Shown: positions 6,083 through 14,011 of the stretch, in pieces
Layout: each line of letters starts with the position of its first letter
How positions within the stretch are numbered: the first letter of the stretch is position 1
DNA from: Actinomycetes bacterium
Lineage (GTDB): Bacteria; Actinomycetota; Coriobacteriia; Coriobacteriales; Eggerthellaceae
Length of the DNA: 22,676 bases
Assembly: GCA_023429565.1 (NCBI GenBank)
Contig: JAEZDJ010000084.1
Coordinates: 1-22,676 of the forward strand
Reading direction: 5' to 3'
Notes under the pieces: model-generated
What the model saw: only the letters and a program-made list of their open reading frames with translations
Told to the model about the DNA's origin: nothing
Databases searched by the model: none
Made by a program: the position numbers and the translations under genes

Positions 6083-8056
6083 TCAGGGCGTGACAGTGGT
6101 CTGGTTGGACTCCTGCTGCTTGAAGGTCACGGTCACCGCCACGTCGCCGGTCACGTTGCTCACGGTGAAGGTGCCGCCGCTCGTGTTGACCGAATAGGTC
6201 CTCCCCGTGGTGTCTGTCACGGCCGACACGGTGTAGCCGGTGTTGACGGACACGGTGAAGGTGACGCTGCCACCCTTGTCGACGGTCATGTAGCCGGGGG
6301 AGACATAGCCGCCCTCACCGATGGTGGAAGCCGACACGGTGAAGGAGGAGGCGGGTTGCTTGCCGTTGCTGACGGTGATGGAAACCGTCTCGCCCTTGCC
6401 AAGCCGGGAACTGGCGTTGGGCGATTGGCTGATCACGTTGCCCTCAGCCACGCTGTCGCTGTAGGAATAGTCGACGGTCACGTCGAACCCGGCGTTTTGG
6501 AGCGATGCCCGCGCGGCCGCTTCGCCCTTGCCAACCACATCGGGAACGCTGATGCTTTCGGTGCCGAGCGAGAGGTAATACTCGATCGAGGCGCCCTTGG
6601 CGACGGTGCTGCCAGCCGAAGGCGACTGGCCCATGACGCGGTTTTGCGCGACAGTGTCCGAATACTTGGCCTCGCCACCCACTGGCACCAGGCCTTTTTC
6701 CTTCAGAGCCTGCTTGGCCTCATCGGCAGACATGCCCGTCAAGTCTGGCACAGCGACCTGTTCGGTTCCCTGGGAGATGACGAGGTTGACCTTCGTTCCC
6801 TTTTCACGCTTGGCCTCGGCGGCAGGATCCTGGCTTATGACCTTCCCCGCCTCGACGCCGTCATCGTATTTTGTGCTGGTGGTGCCCAGCTCGAATCCGG
6901 CGTTCTGGAGAACGAGCGTGGCTTCGTCCACGGTCTTGCCCGTCACGTCGGGAACGGGTTCGCCTGATCCGAATCCGCCCATGAGGGCAAACGCGAGCCC
7001 GCCGATGAGGGCGAGTGCGGCAATGACGCCGATGACGATGGCGACCGCCTTCTTCGAGCTTTTCTTCTTGCCGTTGGAGGCGCGATAGCTCTTCCCACCG
7101 TTCCCGTTGCTGGCGCCGTTCGTGCCGCCCATTGCGGGCATGACGGCGGTTCCGTCGATGGGCAGGGGCACGACGGCGCCGCCCATGACAGCAGTCTCGG
7201 CGCCGGTGAATCCGCCGAGGGCGACGGGACGTCCGGCAAGATAGTCGTTCAGGGCGTGGCGCATGTCCTGGGCGGTGGCAAAGCGCTCGGAGGGGTTCTT
7301 GGCCATGGCTTTCATGATGATGGCCTCAAACGCCGGATCAAGGTCGGGATTTATCTCTCGCGGAGGCGTGGGGTAGTCGTTGACCTGCTTCATGGCCACG
7401 CTCACCGCATCGGGTCCGTCGAACGGCAGCTTGCCCGTCGATGCTTCGTACAGCACGATGCCGAGCGAGTAGATGTCGCTCGTGGCAGTCAGTTCCTTGC
7501 CCTGTGCCTGTTCGGGGGAAATGTAGTGCGCCGTGCCCAGCACGGACGACGTCTGCGTCATGACGGAGTTCTTGGCGCGTGCGATACCGAAGTCCATCAC
7601 CTTCACGTTGCCATCAGGCTGAACCATGATATTTTGCGGCTTGATGTCGCGGTGGACGATGTCCAGGTTGTGCGCCACGGAAAGGGCCTGGCACACCTGT
7701 GAGCCAATTTCGGCCGCCTTGCGCTGGTTGATGGCGCCTCGTTCGTTGATGGCGGTCTTCAGGTCCGATCCACGCACGAACTCCATGACGATGTAATAGG
7801 TGCCCTCGTCTTGCCCCCAGTCATACACGTTCACGATGTAGGGGCTCTGAAGGTTGGCGGAGGCGGCAGCCTCCTGCTTGAAGCGCTGGGTGAAATTCGA
7901 ATCGGCAGCATATTGAGGCAGCATGGTCTTCACGGCCACCATGCGTCCCAGGACGTTGTCCTGGGCGCGATACACCTCGGCCATGCCGCCGATTCCGATG
8001 CGCTCGGTTATCTGGTAGCGGTTGTTGAAAACCCTGCCTATCATGTTTCCGGTCAC
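6083..8056 (-). CDS. pknB: PASTA-domain Ser/Thr protein kinase, PknB/Stk1 type, with extra C-terminal domain
   Basis: This 657-aa membrane kinase phosphorylates Ser/Thr on division, wall-synthesis and signalling proteins and senses wall fragments outside the cell. The kinase domain (about 14-275) has GIGGMAEVYRA, Lys43 in VAVKT, HRDIKPQN (catalytic Asp137), DFG (155-157), an activation segment with Thr167 and Thr169, and SPEQ. A Gly/Asn/Ser-rich juxtamembrane stretch leads to one membrane helix (336-358). Outside are three PASTA repeats (about 367-430, 434-497, 501-566). After them comes an additional ~75-residue Thr/Val/Gly-rich beta domain (570-645) resembling InlB-B-type or bacterial repeat domains, which is not usual for the family. 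The GTG start at 8056 has AAAGGAG 8 nt upstream, better than the ATG four codons later. It is the last gene of the operon and the only kinase in it. Confidence 0.95.
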   Translation of the reverse strand: MTGNMIGRVFNNRYQITERIGIGGMAEVYRAQDNVLGRMVAVKTMLPQYAADSNFTQRFKQEAAASANLQSPYIVNVYDWGQDEGTYYIVMEFVRGSDLKTAINERGAINQRKAAEIGSQVCQALSVAHNLDIVHRDIKPQNIMVQPDGNVKVMDFGIARAKNSVMTQTSSVLGTAHYISPEQAQGKELTATSDIYSLGIVLYEASTGKLPFDGPDAVSVAMKQVNDYPTPPREINPDLDPAFEAIIMKAMAKNPSERFATAQDMRHALNDYLAGRPVALGGFTGAETAVMGGAVVPLPIDGTAVMPAMGGTNGASNGNGGKSYRASNGKKKSSKKAVAIVIGVIAALALIGGLAFALMGGFGSGEPVPDVTGKTVDEATLVLQNAGFELGTTSTKYDDGVEAGKVISQDPAAEAKREKGTKVNLVISQGTEQVAVPDLTGMSADEAKQALKEKGLVPVGGEAKYSDTVAQNRVMGQSPSAGSTVAKGASIEYYLSLGTESISVPDVVGKGEAAARASLQNAGFDVTVDYSYSDSVAEGNVISQSPNASSRLGKGETVSITVSNGKQPASSFTVSASTIGEGGYVSPGYMTVDKGGSVTFTVSVNTGYTVSAVTDTTGRTYSVNTSGGTFTVSNVTGDVAVTVTFKQQESNQTTVTP

Positions 8057-8134
8057 GTTTCTTGCTCCTTTAGGTCACATGCTTTGGCCGTGCTGCCCCT
8101 GTAAGACCGTCATTTGGTCATCAGCATACCTTAT

Positions 8135-10891
8135 TTACAAAAGCCCTTGAACCTCGAGGGCCGTTTTTAACACATTCTGTGCTTTTGCCGTCGCCACGCC
8201 TTCGTCGCCCTTTTCGATGATGATGGACACGACGACGCGGGGATTGTCGGCTGGCGCCATTCCCACGAACCAGCTGTCATTCCCATCCGCCTTCTCGGCC
8301 GTACCGGTTTTGCCAGCCACTTCGACGCCGGGAATGGCGGCGGCCGTGCCCGTTCCTTCCTTCACGACCCCCTTCATCACTTCCTTGACGCGATTGGCGG
8401 TTTCCTTGCTGACGGCCTGTGCGTATTTGGCAGGCGTGGCGGTGAAGCTGCGCTCGCCGTTGGCGTTATAGATCCCGTCGACAAGGTAAGGTTGCATGAT
8501 GGTGCCGTCGTTCGCGATGGCACAGCCCACGAGCGCCATCTGGAGCACGGTGGCATTGGGCCCGTCCTGGCCGACGGGCTCTCCGGCGGAATGCCAGGCC
8601 AGGGCCCAGGTGCTGTTGATCTCGTCGGGTTGCGGTATGAGCGAGGTGCGCAGCGACAGGGCGAAGTCAAGCTGCTTGTTGAACCCAAACGACTCGGCGC
8701 CCTTGACCAGCGTTTCGGCACCCATTTGAATGCCCACCTGTCCAAATACCGTATTTGACGACAGCTCCATGGCGCGGGCGAGGGTTATGTTCCCGTAGTC
8801 GTTCTTGTCAAAGTTTGAAATGGTCTCGCCGGCTGTGCCGACCGACATGGTTCCGGGTGAGCTGTAGACGGTGTCCTCTGAGGCCACGTCGTTCTCGAGA
8901 GCGGCTGCCAGCGTCACGATCTTGAACGTGGATCCGGGGGCGTAGAGCGTGCCCGTTGCCCGGTCCAGCAACGAGCTGTCGTCGCTGTCGGGGTTTGCGG
9001 CCGCCTGCTCAAGCAGGCTCTCGACATCCGCCGCATTGTAGGTTGGGGACGATGCCAAGGCAAGGACGGCTCCTGTCTCCGGATCCATGACCACGCAAGC
9101 GCCCTTTTGCCCGGAGAGGGCATCCTGCGCCGCCTGTTGGACCTTGGAGTTCAAGGTGAGCGTCACGTCGTTGCCGGGCGTCCCGATGCCGGCGGCTGCG
9201 TTGAGCACGTCGGTCCAAGAGGCGAAATTCTGCTGCCCCTTCAGCGCGTCATCGTAGGTGCTTTCAATGCCGCTCGTGCCATAGATGCTCGAGGAATAGC
9301 CGACGACATGGCTGGCAAGGTTCCCTGCCGGATACTCGCGGGCATAGGTGCCGTCTTCGTCAAGCACGCTGCGTGCGAGGACCGTGCCGTCGTACGTGGA
9401 GATGGTGCCACGCTCGATGCGCGCTTCCTTCGCGAGGGTATGGTTGTTTCCCGGCATGCTCTGATAGCTGTCGGCCTGCACCACCATGATGAGCGTGAGG
9501 TTGGCGACGAGCAGCGCGAACAGCGTCGAGAACACCAGCATGCTGTTTGTCAGGCGCTTGCCGAGCGAGATGCGCCCGAGGACGCTGTTGGCATGCAACG
9601 AACTGGTGGCGCTGGCCATTTCCGTCCCGACGCCGGTGCCCTCGTCTCCGCAGCGCAGCAGGAAGCCGACGCTGATGAAGCTGGCCAGGAGGGATGAGCC
9701 GCCCTGGCTGATGAAGGGAAGCGTGAGCCCGGTGAGGGGGATGAGGCGGGTCACGCCGCCGACGATGATAAACGCCTGCAGCACGATGGTCGCCGTCAGG
9801 CCGACGGCGACGAACGAGCTCACGTCGCTTTTTGCCCGTGCGGCGGTCACGAACCCGCGGATGGCGAAGCACAGGAACAGCAAAAGCACGCCCGCTGCAC
9901 CCAAAAGGCCTATCTCCTCGGCGATGGCGGCAAAGATGAAGTCGCTTTCCACGACCGGAATCTGCTCCGCCAGGCCCCGTCCCACGCCGACGCCCAGCAG
10001 ATCGCCGTCGGCAATCGAATAGATGGCCTGCGTGAGTTGGTAGCCGGTGTTCTGCGCGTCCTTGAACGGGTCGAGCCAGGTATCGACACGTATCTGCACA
10101 TGGTCGAATGCCAGGAATGCTCCCACGCCTCCAATTGCTGCCAGCACAAGGCCCACGACAAGGTAGAACTTCTTGCCCGTTGCCACGTAGAGCATGGTCA
10201 GGAATACGAAGAAGAAGACGAGTGCGCTGCCGAGGTCCTTCTCGAACACGACGATGACGAGGGCGACGCCCCACATGAGCAGGAGGGGCAGCAGCGTTCG
10301 AATGTCAGGCAGGTTGAAGGGCCCAACGCGCCAGGTGAAGACCGACAGCATCTCGCGGTTCTGTGCGAGGTATCCCGCGAGGAACAGCACGATGACGATC
10401 TTGGCGATTTCTCCCGGCTGGAAAGAGAATCCTCCCACGTGAAGCCAGATCCTGCTTCCGTATATCTCCTGTCCCAGACCCGGGACGAGAGGCGAGAGAA
10501 GCAGAATGAAGCCCACGATCATGAGCGTGTATTTGAAGCGGGCAATCTTGTCGAGGTTGCGGACGACCATCAGGACGAGAATCATGCACGCCACGCCAAG
10601 GAACAGCCACATGGCTTGGTTGACGGCCAGATCGGGGGCAAGTCTGGTCACGAAGGCAATGCCGATGCCCGACAGGGCAAACGAGAGGGGCAGCAGGGCG
10701 GGATCCGCGCCAGGGGCAAATTTCCGTGTGGCAAGGTGCGCGATGATGAAGGCTATGAAGATGCACGCCGGCACACCAAGGGTATTGATGCTGAGCGTCT
10801 GTCCTTGGTTGATGGCGATCATGGCAAACAGGACCACCACGAGAGGCGCGGCGATGCAGAGGAGGATGAGTTCGAGGTTGCGGCGGGTCAT
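8135..10891 (-). CDS. Fused RodA/FtsW-type SEDS glycan polymerase and class B penicillin-binding transpeptidase
   Basis: One open frame of 918 aa joins two enzymes that normally are separate, adjacent genes (rodA and pbpA). Residues 1-413 form a SEDS polytopic membrane domain that polymerises lipid II. Signs are the conserved VVFEKDLGSA with Asp219, and LTLPFISQGGSSLL (389-402). A new membrane helix (about 450-472) then starts a class B PBP: a pedestal region, followed by a transpeptidase with SxxK as S654-TFK, SxN as S711-SN and KTG at 861-863. All catalytic motifs are present, so both activities look intact. The ATG at 10891 has GGAGG 10 nt upstream, inside the end of the phosphatase gene, so the two are probably translationally coupled. 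It is expected to build and crosslink peptidoglycan under control of the neighbouring kinase and phosphatase. Confidence 0.93.
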   Translation of the reverse strand: MTRRNLELILLCIAAPLVVVLFAMIAINQGQTLSINTLGVPACIFIAFIIAHLATRKFAPGADPALLPLSFALSGIGIAFVTRLAPDLAVNQAMWLFLGVACMILVLMVVRNLDKIARFKYTLMIVGFILLLSPLVPGLGQEIYGSRIWLHVGGFSFQPGEIAKIVIVLFLAGYLAQNREMLSVFTWRVGPFNLPDIRTLLPLLLMWGVALVIVVFEKDLGSALVFFFVFLTMLYVATGKKFYLVVGLVLAAIGGVGAFLAFDHVQIRVDTWLDPFKDAQNTGYQLTQAIYSIADGDLLGVGVGRGLAEQIPVVESDFIFAAIAEEIGLLGAAGVLLLFLCFAIRGFVTAARAKSDVSSFVAVGLTATIVLQAFIIVGGVTRLIPLTGLTLPFISQGGSSLLASFISVGFLLRCGDEGTGVGTEMASATSSLHANSVLGRISLGKRLTNSMLVFSTLFALLVANLTLIMVVQADSYQSMPGNNHTLAKEARIERGTISTYDGTVLARSVLDEDGTYAREYPAGNLASHVVGYSSSIYGTSGIESTYDDALKGQQNFASWTDVLNAAAGIGTPGNDVTLTLNSKVQQAAQDALSGQKGACVVMDPETGAVLALASSPTYNAADVESLLEQAAANPDSDDSSLLDRATGTLYAPGSTFKIVTLAAALENDVASEDTVYSSPGTMSVGTAGETISNFDKNDYGNITLARAMELSSNTVFGQVGIQMGAETLVKGAESFGFNKQLDFALSLRTSLIPQPDEINSTWALAWHSAGEPVGQDGPNATVLQMALVGCAIANDGTIMQPYLVDGIYNANGERSFTATPAKYAQAVSKETANRVKEVMKGVVKEGTGTAAAIPGVEVAGKTGTAEKADGNDSWFVGMAPADNPRVVVSIIIEKGDEGVATAKAQNVLKTALEVQGLL

Positions 10892-10898
10892 GGGACGG

Positions 10899-12128
10899 CT
10901 ACCTCCGCGAATCCGAAACCGACGAGACCGTGTTCTGCCCGGTCGATTCCTGCGTTGAGGCCGATGCCGAGGCAGAAGAATCTGCGGCCTTCGCTGTGTT
11001 TGATTCTGTGCTGTCTCCTGGAGTCTGGCTCGTCCGTTCCACTTCCTGTCGATATTCTTCGATCAGCGCATCGGCTGCCTCGACGTCGTCGACCCGAATC
11101 CCTTCGGTCAAACGATTGGCAACACCTGGCTGGAGGTCGGCCACCTCGATGTCGGTCTCTTTCTCGAAGCGTGAGAACGTCAGGCCGAACAGGCTGCCTG
11201 GCACCCCTCGGTACACGGCCACGGTGCCGTTGTCGTCAATCAGATAGGCTGCAGTGTTGAGATAGGCCGACGCACCCCAAATGACGCCGCCGATGATTGC
11301 GGCGAGGAGCACGAAAACGAACGCGATGGAGAACTTTGTCTTGCGCGCCATTTTTTTCTGGCGGATCTCCCGGAAACCTGTCACGTCCGCAACGATGACG
11401 GTGACGTTGTCGTGGCCTCCCGCCGCGATGGCTTCGTTGACAAGTTGAGAGGCGCAGCGCTGGGGATCCCGCATGCGGGCGAGCGTCGCTGCAATCTCGT
11501 TGTCCCTCAGCATGCTGGACAGGCCGTCGGAGCAGATGAGCAGACGATCGCCCGTCTCGACGTTGATCTCGTACAGGTCAGGCTGAACGTTCGGGTCGCT
11601 GCCAAGCGCCCGGGTGATGACGGAGCGGTTTGGGTGAACCCGAGCTTCCTCGGGAGTGAGCTGCCCGGCCTCGATCATGTCGGCCATGAGGCTGTGGTCC
11701 CGGGTGAGCTGCTGGAGCTTTCCCTGATGGAGGAGGTAGGCTCGCGAATCGCCAACTTGAGCGATGACCAGGCGTTCGCCTTCGAGCAGGGCGGCGGTCA
11801 TGGTGGTGCCCATGCCTTCCCGGCCCCTTCCTTCGTGGGCTGCTTGGAGGACGGCGCGATTCGCTTCCTCCACGGCACGTCCGAGCGCTTCTGCATCGGG
11901 ATGATCAGGAGCCTGCTTGGCCAGAACGTTGACCGCTATTTCTGAGGCAACCTCGCCTGCGGCATGTCCTCCCATGCCGTCGGCAACGGCGAACAGGGGA
12001 GGCGCAACGACTAAGCTGTCCTCGTTGTGCTCTCGCAGGCACCCGATGTCAGTGCGGCTTCCGAAGGTGGTGAGCGCTCCGCGGCGGGAGCGGGGGGTGG
12101 ATTGGTACGAGCGATCGCGGGCCATCAT
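10899..12128 (-). CDS. pstP: PP2C-family Ser/Thr phosphatase (PstP type)
   Basis: This 409-aa phosphatase reverses PknB-type phosphorylation. The catalytic domain (about 20-250) carries the PPM motifs GCLREHNEDS, FAVADGMGGHAAGE (metal-binding Asp50/Gly51), GDSRAYLL, CSDGLSS (Asp201) and GGHDNVTVIVAD (Asp240). A single membrane helix (about 267-290) is followed by an extracytoplasmic domain of about 80 residues and a Ser/Thr/Ala-rich disordered tail (365-409). The ATG at 12128 overlaps the fhaB stop by 4 nt (ATGA), with GAGG 5 nt upstream, so translation is coupled. A second ATG is one codon later. The stop is 7 nt before the SEDS-PBP start. Confidence 0.95.
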   Translation of the reverse strand: MMARDRSYQSTPRSRRGALTTFGSRTDIGCLREHNEDSLVVAPPLFAVADGMGGHAAGEVASEIAVNVLAKQAPDHPDAEALGRAVEEANRAVLQAAHEGRGREGMGTTMTAALLEGERLVIAQVGDSRAYLLHQGKLQQLTRDHSLMADMIEAGQLTPEEARVHPNRSVITRALGSDPNVQPDLYEINVETGDRLLICSDGLSSMLRDNEIAATLARMRDPQRCASQLVNEAIAAGGHDNVTVIVADVTGFREIRQKKMARKTKFSIAFVFVLLAAIIGGVIWGASAYLNTAAYLIDDNGTVAVYRGVPGSLFGLTFSRFEKETDIEVADLQPGVANRLTEGIRVDDVEAADALIEEYRQEVERTSQTPGDSTESNTAKAADSSASASASTQESTGQNTVSSVSDSRR

Positions 12129-12538
12129 GCAAACCTCACGCGGATCGCGACGTCGCCGATGTTGACGACGTCATTGTTCCTGAGGGCCGTAGGCTCGGTT
12201 ATGGCCTGGCCATTCACGGCAGTCCCGTTGGTTGACCCAAGATCTTCGACGAAGAGGTTCTGCCCCATGAGCGAGAACCGGGCATGGCGACCCGACACAT
12301 AGCCGGCGGCTATCACGATGTCTGCTCCCGGGCTGCGGCCGACGATGACCGGGCCGCGCACCACGATGGAGACGCCGCGCAGCTCTTTCGGACCCCGCTC
12401 GACCGACAGATTCCAGGTGCGCTCCTTCTTTCTCTGGCCGCGCACCAGGCCAATCCCCGTCTTCATGACGGCAAAGAGAAACAGATAGAGGAGGGCGACG
12501 AAAAGCAGGCGCCCGATCAGCAGTACGACATCGATCAC
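12125..12538 (-). CDS. fhaB: Membrane-anchored FHA protein (FhaB type)
   Basis: This 137-aa protein has an N-terminal membrane helix (about 3-30), a basic stretch, and one FHA domain (about 55-135) that binds phosphothreonine. The binding-loop residues are present: GRS (67-69), SGRH (82-85) and STNGT (102-106). In mycobacteria the equivalent FhaB/FipA connects kinase signalling to division proteins. The start is GTG at 12538 with AGGGAG 5 nt upstream. Its last codons overlap the phosphatase start, and it follows fhaA by 86 nt. Confidence 0.92.
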   Translation of the reverse strand: MIDVVLLIGRLLFVALLYLFLFAVMKTGIGLVRGQRKKERTWNLSVERGPKELRGVSIVVRGPVIVGRSPGADIVIAAGYVSGRHARFSLMGQNLFVEDLGSTNGTAVNGQAITEPTALRNNDVVNIGDVAIRVRFA

Positions 12539-12624
12539 GAGAACTCCCTCAGTACGTTTTGCGGTGCGATGGGGACGGTCGAATGTTTCGGGCCGTTCAG
12601 TGCGGTTGTCGAAGAGGCCATGCG

Positions 12625-13836
12625 CTATGCCTGCGTGAACAGAAAATTCGTCACGCCGATAGTGATGCGATCGCCATCATACAGCGGCTGGGTGGAAATC
12701 TCCATGCCGTTGACCAGCGTCCCATTGGTTGAGCCCAGGTCGGCAATCACCCAGATGCCCTGCGGCTCATACCGAAGCTCCGCGTGGGTTCGCGAGGCGT
12801 TTATGTCATGGACGACGATGTCGTTCTTCGACTCACGGCCGATGAGCAGGCGGGCAGTCGCCAGATCGTAGGCTTTGTTGCTGGTTGTGTCGATGAGGCG
12901 GGCACGGACCGCCGTGCGGGAGGGGACGGGGGTTGCTCCTTGGGACCCGCCCGCAAACACCACGGTGTCTGAAGCGGCGGGAGCTGCGCCAGCTGCCGCA
13001 TAGCCAGCGGCGGCTGGCGCCACGCCGGCATATCCCTGGCCGGCGGGAGGAGCGCCTGGTGCAAGAGGCTGGGCATTCCTGCCAGGCGCAGCTCCTTGGC
13101 CGTTGCCGCCGTTGCGATAGTCATCGAAGTCCTGGCTGTCGAACGTGTATTCGCCGTAGTCGACCCCGTAGTCGATTTCTTCCTCGGGCACATAGGGCAA
13201 GGGGGGTTTCTGTTCGGGATCCTCTTCGAAGTCGGAGCCGTAGGGGGCAAAGGGGTCGCGCCCCCCAGGCGCCGCGCCGTCGTAAGGCTGCTCGCCGTAG
13301 GGCGGCTGTTCCACGGAGCTGTAGGGCTGTTGGGCGGGAGCTTGGTAGGGAGCCTGCGGGGCCGCGGACGCATAGCCTCCCCGGGGCACGCCGCCGTAGG
13401 GCGCGGCGCCGGGCGCGGCGAGCCCGTAGCGCTGCATCTCCTCCGCTCGCAGCTGCGCGATGATGGGAGCCGCGACCGCTTCGGCTATGACGTCGAATTT
13501 GCCGTGCTTCAAGCCGTCGTCGACGATGAAGCGCACGAGCGGCTGGCCATCCATAACAAGGCCCTGCTCCGATGCCTTGGCGGCGAGATACGTTTCGGTC
13601 TCTCCCGCCAGCGTCGGGTAGTATCCGAACAATCGGTGATCGTCGTCGGGATTGACCAGCACCGTGTACAGCGTGGGCGCATACTGCTTGCCCGCCCCCA
13701 CCATCTTTTCACGGCGCATCTGCTTCTCGGCTTTTTTCGCAATCTGGACGGGCGAGATGGGTGCGTCGAACATCTTGTCAGCGGCGCCTTCAAACGTATC
13801 TTCCATCTTGCCTTCGAATTTCGAAAGAAAGCCCAT
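12625..13836 (-). CDS. fhaA: FHA protein with DUF3662 N-terminal domain (FhaA type)
   Basis: This 403-aa soluble protein opens the operon. The N-terminal domain (about 1-135: MGFLSKFEGKMED..., SPVQIAKKAEKQM) matches the FhaA/DUF3662 domain. A long Pro/Gly/Ala/Tyr-rich low-complexity linker follows (about 140-300). The C-terminal FHA domain (about 310-400) has GRE (333-335), SRTH (348-351) and STNGT (369-373), all needed for phosphothreonine binding. In mycobacteria FhaA binds phosphorylated MviN/MurJ and helps control lipid II flipping. The frame is open up to 13911, but the ATG at 13836 has AAAGGAG 5 nt upstream and starts the conserved domain, so it is chosen. Confidence 0.93.
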   Translation of the reverse strand: MGFLSKFEGKMEDTFEGAADKMFDAPISPVQIAKKAEKQMRREKMVGAGKQYAPTLYTVLVNPDDDHRLFGYYPTLAGETETYLAAKASEQGLVMDGQPLVRFIVDDGLKHGKFDVIAEAVAAPIIAQLRAEEMQRYGLAAPGAAPYGGVPRGGYASAAPQAPYQAPAQQPYSSVEQPPYGEQPYDGAAPGGRDPFAPYGSDFEEDPEQKPPLPYVPEEEIDYGVDYGEYTFDSQDFDDYRNGGNGQGAAPGRNAQPLAPGAPPAGQGYAGVAPAAAGYAAAGAAPAASDTVVFAGGSQGATPVPSRTAVRARLIDTTSNKAYDLATARLLIGRESKNDIVVHDINASRTHAELRYEPQGIWVIADLGSTNGTLVNGMEISTQPLYDGDRITIGVTNFLFTQA

Positions 13837-13930
13837 CGCATCTCCTTTGGTGTCCACGCATATGCTTATGCAATGTTCCATCATGCCATAAACCCATCGC
13901 GAGCACGGCATCCTTTACGCAATCGTCATT

Positions 13931-13960
13931 ATTATAGGAAAGCGAGAAGCTATCGATCAG
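13931..13960 (-). promoter_or_regulatory. Promoter of the fhaA-fhaB-pstP-rodA::pbpA-pknB operon
   Basis: On the minus strand a perfect -10 TATAAT (13931-13936) has a weak -35 CTGATC (13955-13960) with 18-nt spacing. The start site would be near 13925, giving a leader of about 90 nt to the fhaA ATG. It lies between the LuxR-gene stop codon and fhaA. Confidence 0.6.
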
Positions 13961-14011
13961 GCGATTCTTGAAGGGCGGAAGCTGCGGGCGCGGGGCGATC
14001 TGAGGATTTTT

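Noticed and set aside
10037..11260. 407-codon plus-strand frame
   Set aside because: Antisense to the SEDS-PBP and phosphatase genes; composition is Glu/His/Arg-rich without any recognisable domain or ribosome site.
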